The position numbers were made by a program, and so were the translations under genes. Positions 1 to 7,093 of a stretch of DNA of 7,093 bases are shown piece by piece. Where the stretch lies: the NCBI GenBank assembly GCA_002315625.1, contig DCHH01000079.1, positions 1 to 7,093 of the forward strand, given 5' to 3'. How positions within the stretch are numbered: the stretch's first letter is position 1; each line of letters opens with the position of its first letter. The DNA comes from Bacteroidales bacterium UBA1757 (GTDB lineage Bacteria > Bacteroidota > Bacteroidia > Bacteroidales > UBA1402). The notes beneath the pieces were generated by a model. The model was given only the letters and a program-made list of their open reading frames with translations, was not told the DNA's origin and searched no databases.

Positions 1-650
1 ACGTTCATCCCCGTAAATTGCGACATGGGGAAGAATGTATAGTAGTCGTTGGCCGTCAGGGCCGGACTGTTGGAGTCGAGAAATTCCTGGGTGAAAATCG
101 GAAGATACTTGTAGTTCTGCTTTGTAAGGTTCAGGACATAGTCGCTCTGGGTATATGACAATCCCCCTTCGGTCGTTTCATCAACCACCCACTGCCACAG
201 GAACTCCTCGTCACGGTGCGGCATGGCGTAGCAGGCGGTCTTCTTCTTGAAGGCACCCAGCTCGTATTCCTTGCTGACAAAACGGTAGGCAAACTTATCC
301 GTCGGCCACTTGCTGTAGACAATCGAATATGCCACCAGGTCTTTCACCACCCGGTCGGGAATTGATTCGACTGACGAATAGCCTTCCTCCGACATCCATG
401 TCTTGAATGCCTCATCCGTGGGGGCAAAGACGGTGTAGAGTCCGGCCGCCTTCAGCACAGAGGCGTATGCCGTACGGTCAACACACTTCAAGTATTGGGT
501 GAAATTGCCCCTCGACTCGAGAATTTTGTAAATCGGATCCTCCAGCCATTCAGGGCGCTCATAATACGCATCAGTCGCCGAGTTCCGGCAGGAGCCGAAA
601 GAAAGGCAGACGACCACTAGCGCCAACAGATAACAATACGCTTTTGTCAT
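1..650 (-). CDS. FAS1 (fasciclin) domain lipoprotein, 3'-truncated by window edge
   Basis: Minus-strand frame open from ATG at 650-648 to the left edge; 216 residues are visible and the stop lies outside. The N-terminus is a lipoprotein signal: MTKAYC, a hydrophobic stretch, then FGSC with Cys21 as the probable lipidated residue (Phe at -3 is a relaxed lipobox). The residues after Cys21 (RNSATDA) are not clearly acidic, so surface export rather than periplasmic retention is uncertain. A FAS1 domain starts near residue 40; its H1 motif YTVFAPTDEAF is at residues 72-82. Around residues 177-210 the phrases YKYLPIFTQEF and NDYYTFFP resemble Bacteroidetes FAS1 lipoproteins. The H2 end of the domain is off the window. 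FAS1 domains mediate adhesion or protein contacts in other systems; in Bacteroidetes they are often carried beside SusC/SusD-like genes, but their role is not settled. The gene lies 102 bases downstream of the HTCS gene on the same strand and is a plausible regulatory target. Family is fairly sure, function is not. Confidence 0.85.
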   Translation of the reverse strand, partial: MTKAYCYLLALVVVCLSFGSCRNSATDAYYERPEWLEDPIYKILESRGNFTQYLKCVDRTAYASVLKAAGLYTVFAPTDEAFKTWMSEEGYSSVESIPDRVVKDLVAYSIVYSKWPTDKFAYRFVSKEYELGAFKKKTACYAMPHRDEEFLWQWVVDETTEGGLSYTQSDYVLNLTKQNYKYLPIFTQEFLDSNSPALTANDYYTFFPMSQFTGMN

Positions 651-676
651 TGTGTATAGGGTGTTAATTTTTCAAG

Positions 677-684
677 CAAAGGAA
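677..684 (-). promoter_or_regulatory. possible Bacteroides-type -7 element of the FAS1 gene
   Basis: On the minus strand these bases read TTCCTTTG, a 7 of 8 match to the Bacteroides primary-sigma -7 consensus TAnnTTTG. The element lies 26 bases upstream of the FAS1 start codon, which would give a leader of roughly 20 nt. No good -33 TTTG is found 19-21 bases further upstream, so the promoter is either activator-dependent or not real. Dependence on an activator would fit control by the neighbouring HTCS, but that is inference. Confidence 0.3.
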
Positions 685-687
685 CAG

Positions 688-706
688 AATGGTACTGACA
701 ACCATT
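688..706. repeat. short inverted repeat upstream of the FAS1 gene
   Basis: The plus strand reads AATGGT, a 7-base spacer (ACTGACA), then ACCATT, which is a perfect 6-bp inverted repeat. It lies immediately upstream of the candidate -7 element, where an activator site or -33 region would be expected. Arms of this length occur by chance, and AraC-family regulators more often use direct repeats, so an operator role is only a possibility. Confidence 0.3.
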
Positions 707-752
707 ATGTGAATAAATACAACAATATGGAAAAAAGTCCGTATATACCGGT

Positions 753-3700
753 CTAACGGCGGATACTGCCGCTTTTACGGAAATCTGACGGGGATTTGCC
801 GAACTGGGCCTTGAAACTCTTGCTGAAATAGAGCGGGTCGTTCATGCCGATGGCGTACGAAATTTCCGAAATGTTGAGGTCCGTACTGGTGAGCAGTTCG
901 GCCGCCCGCTTGAGCCTCATCGTCCGCAGATAGTCGTTCGGGGTATAGCCGCTGATACCCTTCAGTTTCTTGTAGAAGGTAGTCCGCCCCATGCGCGACG
1001 TCAGGGTAAACATGTCAAAGACGGAGAAATCGGGATTGTCCATGTTTTTCTCGATAAGAGCGTCGATTTTCTCCATAAACTCCTTGTCGCGGCTAGAATA
1101 GGTTTCGACCACGTCATCGGTACCTGGCGACTGGGCGAATTTCTGACGGAGCGCCTCCCGCTGGGAAATCAGACCGACAATTCTTGCGATGAGGAATTTG
1201 GTGCTGAACGGCTTTGTGATGTAGGCGTCCGCCCCCGAAGTCGCCCCCTTCAGTTCCGACTCCTCGCTGCTGTAGGCCGTCAGCAGAATGACCGGAATAT
1301 GGCTGGTGGAGAACTCCTCCTTCAGCCGGCTTGTCACTTCAAATCCGGAAAGGCCAGGCATCATCACATCACATACAATCAGGTCCGGCTGCGAGTCAAG
1401 GGCAATCTGCAGACCGGCCACACCGTCTGGAGCCGTCTGCACCTGAAAGTATTTCCCAAGCTGTCCGGCCACGATTTCCCGTACCTCGTCCTCGTCTTCG
1501 ATAACCAGAATACGGAAGTCGTTGAAAGCCCCCTCCTCGGGAAGGTCCATTCCCTCCCGTTGAGCTTCATTTACAACATTCTTGCGGCGGGCAATTTCAG
1601 CCATGTAGTTGCTGTCGGCCAACGGCACAGTCACAGTAAAGCGAGCCCCGCCGTAGGGAGAATCCTCATATACGATATCCCCTTTATGGGTACGGGCCAT
1701 CTCAGCGGTCATGTGAAGGCCGATGCCGGTTCCGCTGGGAAGGTTCCCTAACTGGGCAAAACGCTCGAAAAGCTCCTTGCGACGCTCTTTCGCGACTCCG
1801 GGCCCACTATCAGAAACACTCATCCGCATATAGTCTTCCGACTGGGAGAACTGCAATGCGACCTCTATCTGTCCGTTCTCCGGGGTAAACTTCATGGCAT
1901 TCGACAGCAGGTTGTAGAGCATCTTGTCGAACTTGCCCCGGTCGATGTACATCTCCTGCTCCTCGCATTCCGTTTCAAACGTCAGGAGAATATGCTTGCG
2001 TGAGGCCATTTCCCGGAAATTTTCAAAAATTTCACGAAGGAAACCGACCACCTCCGTCCTCTCGACCGAAAGCTCCATCCCCTTGTTCTGCAATTTGCGG
2101 AAATCGAGCAGCTGGTCAATGAGGCGCAACAGACGGGCTGAATTACGGCGAATCTGCAATATAAGGTTATCGGCCTGAGACGGGAGCCCATTCATATCAG
2201 TCAGTGACTCCAGTGCCCCCTGGATAATGGCCAGCGGAGTACGGAACTCGTGGGAAATGTTTGTAAAGAAACGGAGTTTGTATTCCGTCAGCTGTTTTTC
2301 CACCTCGACGGCTGTATTAAGTTCCCTGAAATGACGTGCTGTACGGACAACCCATATCACCACTGCCGCAAGAAGCAGAATATACATCAGCCACGCTGTC
2401 CACGACATCCAAAATGGGGTTGCCACCTCAAGCGACAGTGTTGTGGTTTCATCCGTCCAAATACCCTGACTATTACACCCCTTCACTTCAAAGACATAGT
2501 GTCCCGGAGGCAGATTCCGGTAGGTCGCCTCGTTGTGGCGGGTCACGGCATTCCATTCCTTCTCGTAGCCTGCCAGCCGGTATGAATAGCTGTTCCAGCG
2601 TGGATTCTGAAAATCGAGCATTGCAAACTCAATGGTTACGGTCTTACGGCCTGGGGGCAGTTTCACATGCTTTGCCGATGTGATGTTACCGCTCAGCGGA
2701 GAATCCTTCTCGCCCGGGCGCAGACTTTCGCCGTTGATAGCCAGTCGGGTAATGAGCACAGGGGGCACATTCGGATTATACCTCATGTTGGCAGGGTCCA
2801 GTACAATGGCTCCCCGGTCGCCGCCGAACATCAGACGTCCGTCACTCAGGCGCCAGCCGCATGACTCTGTAAAGACACGCGAACCGTCCATCGCAATATC
2901 GAAATTCTCAAACCTTTTTTCTGAAAGAATCAGTCGGGACACCACATTGCTTTCAGTACTGACCCAGAGATTTCCCAAGTCATCCTCCAGTATGGCCTGC
3001 ACATTTGAATTTGAAAGGCCATTGGCTGAATTGAAGTGCTCAAATGCCGATTCTGAAATCGGGTCACGCCTCACCAGCCGGTTCAGGCCGTCACCCATCG
3101 CAGCAAACCACAAATCGTTGCGGCTGTCGAGGAAAACAGACTTGACCTCCTGGGAGCCCAATGCACCTTCCTTTCCTGATTCCGGAACAAATTCCCAGAC
3201 CTGCTGCACTCCCGCCAGAAGTGAATCGGGGCAGAAACACATCACTCCATTGTCAGTACCAACCCAGACATAACCTTCGCCATCCTCACAAATGGCACGC
3301 ATATACTGGTTACCCTTAAGCTCTATCCTCTGAAAATCAACTTGATTATATGGATACAACGGATGTTCGCAGCACAGCAGTCCACCGCCGAAAGTGGCCA
3401 CCCAGAGCCTCCCTTTCCGGTCAAAAATGAAATCATAGACATTACTGGTCGAACTTGTTGAACCTGTCAGGGTAAATTCAGCCACCTGTTTGAGACTATT
3501 TCCGTCAAACACCTGCAGTCCGCTTCCCTTGTACCCCACCCAGATATTCCCGGACGGGTCCTCGCCGATATGGAAAGGACGTCTTTCATTGACAAAACGG
3601 CGCAGACAATGTTCTCTGGCAGCATCATATACAAGGAGTCCGCCTCCGGTGGTTCCAAACCAATACCTCTTTTGCGAATCCTGAAATATTGCCTTGAAGG

Positions 3701-4997
3701 CCTTGGGTATCTCAGTTCCAGGACATTCTGTATCACAGAATACCTCAACCGGGTAATGGCTGACAGAAATTTTGACCACTCCAGAATGTTCGGTCCCTAC
3801 CCATATTTCGCCTGTCCGGTCTTCCGTTACACATAGCAGAAAATCTGCAGGAAGGGCGCTGTTTGAAGTGGTGAAATGTTCAAGCTGGCCAGTTTTACCG
3901 TTTATCCGGAACAACCCGCTGCCGTATGTCGTTATCCAAATGTCATTGCGCGAATCCTGGAGAACATCATAGCGTTCCCCGTCAACAGATGACAGCAATT
4001 CCTTTTGAAGCAGCCGGTACTTTTCAAAACGGCCTGTAGCAACCCATATCCAGACATTGCCTGTTCCATTGTAGAGACAGACATTCCCCCGATTGTCAGT
4101 AAAGAATGTCGCTCCCCGTACATTTTCATTATCGAAAAGGGGTGCTGCACTTTCAAACTGTCCCTTGTTGCAGTTGTAGCAGACCATCCCTTCACGGTGC
4201 GAAAGTAGAATGTGACCGTCGGGAAGAGAGGCTGCACGATATATGGAATAGGAGTTTCCTCCTGGAAAAGCCACTTGACGGAAAGCATAATGGTCATAGA
4301 CCAGAAGCCCTTCTCCATTGTAGAAAATGAGGCCTTTATCAGTGTTCGACGCAAGATTCCACGATCCTGCGGATACACGCTCAAACTGGTTTCGTGAAAA
4401 AACCTCGCCGGTGAGGGCGTTGGAAATACGGAATAATCCTTTGGAAGAGCCTATCCAGACATTATGGGATACGTCTTCACATATAAAATTGATAAACGAT
4501 GCAGTCAGCATCGAATCGGCGGGAACAGTCACCCACTCCCCGCCATTGCGGGAAAGACAGAGGCAGCCGTATCTGCCATAAAGAAACAGTTCGTTTCGGG
4601 AAGTTTCAAGTATTCCGGAAAAGCGTTTGTTCGAACGTTGCGGACAATAATCGATGAAACGGTCCATCAGGGGCGAGTAACAGCTCATCTCGCCTCCCAT
4701 GCTGCGGAGCCAGAGATTCTGATATGAATCCTGATACAAGGAACGGATACGGTTGTCGTTCAACGAGGGAAGACCTCCCGCTTCGGGTTTGAACTCCACG
4801 ATGCTCTTGCCATTGAAACGGTCCAGTCCGTCAAGGGTTCCAAACCACATAAACCCCTCCTGCCCTTGCAGAATAGCCCGGACTGTATTGTGCGACAGTC
4901 CGTCACGGTCGCGGATGATGTCAAAACGGACATCCTCTGCCTTCAGCATCGGGCAAAAGAGTATCGCGATAAACAATCCCACAAGCACTCGTTTCAT
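753..4997 (-). CDS. hybrid two-component system regulator (HTCS): periplasmic propeller sensor, histidine kinase, receiver, AraC-type DNA-binding domain
   Basis: Complete 1414-residue protein, ATG at 4997-4995 and TAG at 755-753, normal length for the family. A Sec signal peptide spans about residues 1-20 (MKRVLVGLF..., likely cleavage after LKA). Residues ~23-785 carry some 14-16 propeller-blade motifs of the NIWVGTxxGGLxxF type, expected to form two seven-bladed propellers. A Y_Y_Y domain follows (~790-855; YRLAGYEKEW from 806), then one membrane helix (~866-886). The kinase has an H box with phospho-acceptor His916 (SHEFRTP), N box with Asn1033 (NLLSNAMKF), G1 DSGPG from Asp1063 and G2 GTGIGL at 1089-1094. 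The receiver has acidic pocket Glu1167/Asp1168, phospho-acceptor Asp1210 (CDVMMPG) and Lys1262 (TKPF). The C-terminus (~1309-1414) is an AraC-type domain with both helix-turn-helices. No key residue is missing, so it should be active. Family members bind an oligosaccharide in the periplasm and activate transcription of an adjacent glycan-utilisation locus; the ligand here cannot be read from sequence. The upstream gap is only 45 bases after a terminator, so its own promoter must be very close. Confidence 0.97.
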   Translation of the reverse strand: MKRVLVGLFIAILFCPMLKAEDVRFDIIRDRDGLSHNTVRAILQGQEGFMWFGTLDGLDRFNGKSIVEFKPEAGGLPSLNDNRIRSLYQDSYQNLWLRSMGGEMSCYSPLMDRFIDYCPQRSNKRFSGILETSRNELFLYGRYGCLCLSRNGGEWVTVPADSMLTASFINFICEDVSHNVWIGSSKGLFRISNALTGEVFSRNQFERVSAGSWNLASNTDKGLIFYNGEGLLVYDHYAFRQVAFPGGNSYSIYRAASLPDGHILLSHREGMVCYNCNKGQFESAAPLFDNENVRGATFFTDNRGNVCLYNGTGNVWIWVATGRFEKYRLLQKELLSSVDGERYDVLQDSRNDIWITTYGSGLFRINGKTGQLEHFTTSNSALPADFLLCVTEDRTGEIWVGTEHSGVVKISVSHYPVEVFCDTECPGTEIPKAFKAIFQDSQKRYWFGTTGGGLLVYDAAREHCLRRFVNERRPFHIGEDPSGNIWVGYKGSGLQVFDGNSLKQVAEFTLTGSTSSTSNVYDFIFDRKGRLWVATFGGGLLCCEHPLYPYNQVDFQRIELKGNQYMRAICEDGEGYVWVGTDNGVMCFCPDSLLAGVQQVWEFVPESGKEGALGSQEVKSVFLDSRNDLWFAAMGDGLNRLVRRDPISESAFEHFNSANGLSNSNVQAILEDDLGNLWVSTESNVVSRLILSEKRFENFDIAMDGSRVFTESCGWRLSDGRLMFGGDRGAIVLDPANMRYNPNVPPVLITRLAINGESLRPGEKDSPLSGNITSAKHVKLPPGRKTVTIEFAMLDFQNPRWNSYSYRLAGYEKEWNAVTRHNEATYRNLPPGHYVFEVKGCNSQGIWTDETTTLSLEVATPFWMSWTAWLMYILLLAAVVIWVVRTARHFRELNTAVEVEKQLTEYKLRFFTNISHEFRTPLAIIQGALESLTDMNGLPSQADNLILQIRRNSARLLRLIDQLLDFRKLQNKGMELSVERTEVVGFLREIFENFREMASRKHILLTFETECEEQEMYIDRGKFDKMLYNLLSNAMKFTPENGQIEVALQFSQSEDYMRMSVSDSGPGVAKERRKELFERFAQLGNLPSGTGIGLHMTAEMARTHKGDIVYEDSPYGGARFTVTVPLADSNYMAEIARRKNVVNEAQREGMDLPEEGAFNDFRILVIEDEDEVREIVAGQLGKYFQVQTAPDGVAGLQIALDSQPDLIVCDVMMPGLSGFEVTSRLKEEFSTSHIPVILLTAYSSEESELKGATSGADAYITKPFSTKFLIARIVGLISQREALRQKFAQSPGTDDVVETYSSRDKEFMEKIDALIEKNMDNPDFSVFDMFTLTSRMGRTTFYKKLKGISGYTPNDYLRTMRLKRAAELLTSTDLNISEISYAIGMNDPLYFSKSFKAQFGKSPSDFRKSGSIRR

Positions 4998-5021
4998 ACG
5001 GCTATAATACTTTGAAAATGT

Positions 5022-5036
5022 GTTATTTAAAATAAC
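5022..5036. repeat. 15-bp AT-rich palindrome upstream of the HTCS start
   Basis: The plus strand reads GTTATTT-A-AAATAAC, a perfect inverted repeat with 7-bp arms around a single base. It lies 24 bases upstream of the HTCS start codon and directly follows the terminator of the upstream gene. It could be an operator for HTCS expression, part of the terminator's T-rich tail, or a chance product of AT-rich sequence. No convincing Bacteroides promoter (TTTG, about 20 bases, TAnnTTTG) could be placed in the same gap. Confidence 0.4.
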
Positions 5037-5039
5037 GAC

Positions 5040-5072
5040 AAAAGAGCCTGACCGCCAAACCGGTCAGGCTCT
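5040..5072 (-). terminator. intrinsic terminator of the upstream repeat-protein gene
   Basis: On the minus strand AGAGCCTGACCG, the 6-base loop GTTTGG and CGGTCAGGCTCT form a perfect 12-bp hairpin (5072-5043). TTT and then a T-rich stretch (GTCGTTATTTT) follow. The hairpin begins 20 bases after the TAA stop of the gene ending at 5093. Position, stem strength and tail all fit Rho-independent termination. It separates that gene from the HTCS gene. Confidence 0.88.
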
Positions 5073-5092
5073 CTATTATTTATGAAAGGTAA

Positions 5093-7093
5093 TTACTTAA
5101 CATTGATGACCTTCTCGATAGAGACAGAGCCATCATTGAAAGTGGTCTTGCGAAGGACAATACCTGTTGTGGTCTCTGAAGCCTTGGCACCAAGGATGTC
5201 ATAGCACTCTACGCTGCTGATTTCCTTGTTGGTATTGCTAAGGGCAAGAGGACCTGAGTAGCAGGTCAGCATACCAGTTTCCCAACTGAATGCGAAACCG
5301 CCCTGGCCTTCCTCACCCGGATTGGCAATAACGTCGGTACCATTGACAAGGATAGAGCTGCCCTCCGGACCTTCCGGCATTTCAGGAGCAGCGCTCAGGA
5401 TAGCCAGGTCAACAGTCGTGGTAGCAGCTTCCAACACAGTAACGTTCAGCTGTGAACGGGTAATCTGGATGCCACCCTCAGCATCAATAGCCTGGAATGT
5501 GGCATTGTCGGGAGACTCAACAGTCAGGTTAATCTTGGCTTCAAGAGCACCGACAGTCCAAGCGGTAGCAGCACCAGTCCATTCACCACCGATCTGAACA
5601 TCACCCGGGAATACAGTGTTCTTGGAATAAACGATACTTCCAGTCTTCGCCTGAACCGTATTGATGGGAAGAGTGTCAGGCAGATAAACCGTTGCAGCTG
5701 AATCGACAGTCAGAGTTGTGATGGTAGTAGCAAACACTGAATCAGGAGCAGAAACCATGTTCAGAGGAAGAGAAGACTTGAATGTTGTATTGCTAAGGTC
5801 AAGCTCACCAGCAGCAGCCTCAATGGTTCCGTTGAAAGCAAAGTTACCCATAAAGTTCATTCTTCCAGTACCTTCCTTAACCAGGTCAATTGTACTAGTC
5901 GAATAAGTGGTATCGGTCTTCTGGAAAGAACGGACATCACCGAGGAAGAAGTCAATACCATCCTTATTCAGAGCGCCAATGCGGTATTCAGCTCCACGTC
6001 CATCAACCCAACCAGACTCAAGAATTGAGCCCACACTACCGTTAAGCGTACCAAAATAGTCCGACTTTTCAATAGGAACGGAACTGGAACCTTCATTGTA
6101 ATAACGGCAAAGGTGTATGTTTTCATCAAGGTTAAGTATCACATTCTTCAAGCCTTCTGTAGTAATACAGCCGAAGCCTATAAGGGTAGCCTTCTCTTCT
6201 GATGCATTAATGACATTAACCACGACTGGAGTAGAATCTGTAGCATTGACGTATGTTGCATTGGTCGTTCCAGTATAACGGACACCATTGAGCTTACCAG
6301 GAACTGACATAATCCAATTAACGGTATCAACACCGCTGATTTTCATGTTGTATTCCTGATCCTTATTACTTTGCTTAGGAGCCAAGAAGAGTGAAGCACC
6401 CGCTCCGTCACCTGTAATAGGAAGAGAGAAGGTCTCTGCCAGATTCAAAATCAACATACCTTGTTTGCCTGTCTCAATAGATGAGGCAGCAGCTGCATTC
6501 TCAATTGTAGCGACTCCATTCACCTCCATCGTCAGCTTGGTGATGGTGCTGATAGTAGCGGGAGCATTCACAATAAGTTTGCCGGTACCTTCAATCTTGC
6601 CAAGGCTTGAACCGCCAATGAAATACATACCGTTGATATTCAGGTCGGATTCACCCATTTCAATGGTCTCGTTGATGATGATGGTGTCAGGAGTCATTGA
6701 GTTTGCAACTGGAAGAATCACGGCACAACCCTTCTGGTAACCGATGGCACCTTCAATTCCTTCAGCGATGAAGTTGGCGTCAAGCTGGTTCCATACCTTG
6801 CTGGCTGCACCAGTCCAGGTAAGAGTGCCATTGGCCTTCTGATATTTCTTGAAGATAAGCTTGAACTCGCTGCTCTCAGTGGTGACAGGCATTGTCTTGT
6901 AGCTGGTAGCGGTGGGGTTGGCAGCGACAGTGGCTTCAGCATCAAAAGCATAATAATAGGTGTCATTGCTGAAAGAAACGAGGTCTTCAGCATTGATAAT
7001 CAACTCTTCACCGACTTCCTGCTGAGCATATGTAACAGCGGCCTTAGCCTCATTGCCATCCTGGTCAATGAACTTGACAGAGATGTCCTTGCG
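5093..7093 (-). CDS. large surface/secreted repeat protein with passenger-like beta-strand repeats and a type IX-like C-terminal sorting domain, 5'-truncated
   Basis: The minus-strand frame is open from the right edge to TAA at 5095-5093; 666 residues are visible and the true start is outside. The TTG at 7003 can be read as a start, but the coding frame continues upstream of it without a break. In order: a module of roughly 80 residues opening DISVKFIDQDGNE (7087-~6840), similar in pattern to MucBP-like beta-rich repeats of surface proteins; a WTGAASKVWN segment (~6825-6790) typical of the start of passenger-like units; a long Gly/Thr/Val-rich beta-strand region with GKIEGTGKLIVN and, near 5885-5785, LVKEGTGRMNF...GTIEAAAGELDLSN, which matches the pattern of autotransporter-associated beta-strand repeats; a second WTGAATAW (~5585-5560); and a tail (5225-5096) with VECYDILGAK, a GIVLRK strand, DGS and final EKVINVK. 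That tail has the layout of a type A type IX secretion sorting domain. No catalytic motif is recognised. An adhesive or structural role at the cell surface is inferred. Hand-counted GC in one 60-base line is 45%, below the lines sampled in the other genes. Confidence 0.8.
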   Translation of the reverse strand, partial: RKDISVKFIDQDGNEAKAAVTYAQQEVGEELIINAEDLVSFSNDTYYYAFDAEATVAANPTATSYKTMPVTTESSEFKLIFKKYQKANGTLTWTGAASKVWNQLDANFIAEGIEGAIGYQKGCAVILPVANSMTPDTIIINETIEMGESDLNINGMYFIGGSSLGKIEGTGKLIVNAPATISTITKLTMEVNGVATIENAAAASSIETGKQGMLILNLAETFSLPITGDGAGASLFLAPKQSNKDQEYNMKISGVDTVNWIMSVPGKLNGVRYTGTTNATYVNATDSTPVVVNVINASEEKATLIGFGCITTEGLKNVILNLDENIHLCRYYNEGSSSVPIEKSDYFGTLNGSVGSILESGWVDGRGAEYRIGALNKDGIDFFLGDVRSFQKTDTTYSTSTIDLVKEGTGRMNFMGNFAFNGTIEAAAGELDLSNTTFKSSLPLNMVSAPDSVFATTITTLTVDSAATVYLPDTLPINTVQAKTGSIVYSKNTVFPGDVQIGGEWTGAATAWTVGALEAKINLTVESPDNATFQAIDAEGGIQITRSQLNVTVLEAATTTVDLAILSAAPEMPEGPEGSSILVNGTDVIANPGEEGQGGFAFSWETGMLTCYSGPLALSNTNKEISSVECYDILGAKASETTTGIVLRKTTFNDGSVSIEKVINVK

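Larger units (their letters stand above)
651..752. other. intergenic region between HTCS stop and FAS1 start
   Basis: This 102-base AT-rich gap contains the candidate -7 element and the inverted repeat listed separately. Just past the HTCS stop codon the minus strand reads CCGGTATATACGG followed by AC and six T residues (731-736). This resembles a terminator tail, but the stem is only 3-4 bp, so termination between the two genes is not supported and read-through is possible. No small gene or structured RNA is evident. Confidence 0.6.

Noticed and set aside
131..322. Minus-strand open frame of 63 codons overlapping the FAS1 gene
   Set aside because: It is in another frame from the FAS1 coding sequence, which has a lipoprotein signal and a clear domain motif. 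The short frame has no recognisable features.
731..757. Intrinsic terminator directly after the HTCS stop codon
   Set aside because: Six T residues follow CCGGTATATACGG on the minus strand, but only 3-4 base pairs can form, too few for a convincing hairpin.
2632..3273. Plus-strand open frame of 213 codons inside the HTCS gene
   Set aside because: It lies wholly antisense to a well-supported 1414-residue protein, its translation is Ser/Arg/Pro-rich without domain motifs, and other plus-strand frames across the HTCS look the same. It is a shadow of GC-rich coding sequence.
5003..5008. TATAAT on the plus strand as a -10 promoter element
   Set aside because: It would drive transcription toward the antisense of the repeat protein with no plus-strand gene downstream, and Bacteroidales use a TAnnTTTG -7 element rather than TATAAT. 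It is probably AT-rich chance.
5093..7003. TTG at 7003 as the start of the repeat protein
   Set aside because: The same frame is open and plausibly coding up to the right edge (DISVKFIDQDGNE...), and the sequence at the TTG falls inside that module with no signal peptide. The gene is 5'-truncated instead.

Overview
The window reads as a mid-GC member of the Bacteroidales (Bacteroides/Prevotella-type). The strongest evidence is the complete one-polypeptide hybrid two-component regulator (HTCS), an architecture typical of this group. It is supported by a lipoprotein carrying a Bacteroidetes-style fasciclin (FAS1) domain and by a protein ending in what looks like a type IX secretion sorting domain. 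The genus cannot be fixed from the sequence.

All three genes lie on the minus strand, so transcription runs from the right edge to the left. (1) 7093-5093 is the C-terminal part (666 residues visible) of a large, probably secreted or surface-bound repeat protein. It holds one small beta-rich module, an autotransporter-passenger-like beta-strand repeat region and a C-terminal sorting-signal-like tail. Its 5' end is outside the window. (2) 5072-5040 is a strong intrinsic terminator (perfect 12-bp stem plus T-rich tail) that closes this gene. (3) 4997-753 is a full-length 1414-residue HTCS: signal peptide, about 14 beta-propeller blades, Y_Y_Y domain, one membrane helix, histidine kinase, receiver and AraC-type DNA-binding domain. 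Every signature residue I checked is present. (4) 650 to beyond 1 is the N-terminal 216 residues of a FAS1-domain lipoprotein, cut by the left edge.

HTCS proteins usually sense a glycan breakdown product in the periplasm and switch on a neighbouring polysaccharide-utilisation locus. FAS1 lipoproteins in Bacteroidetes are often carried beside SusC/SusD-like genes. My inference is that the FAS1 gene heads, or belongs to, the target operon of this HTCS and that the rest of the locus continues to the left. No SusC, SusD or carbohydrate-active enzyme gene is visible in the window, so this is not proven. The surface protein on the right is separated by the terminator and may be an independent unit.

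The two intergenic gaps (651-752 and 4998-5092) contain a terminator, two short inverted repeats and one weak promoter-like element. I found no tRNA, rRNA, CRISPR array, insertion sequence or obvious riboswitch. Nothing here is clearly a new biological system. The most unusual item is the right-hand protein, which combines passenger-like repeats with a type IX-like sorting tail.
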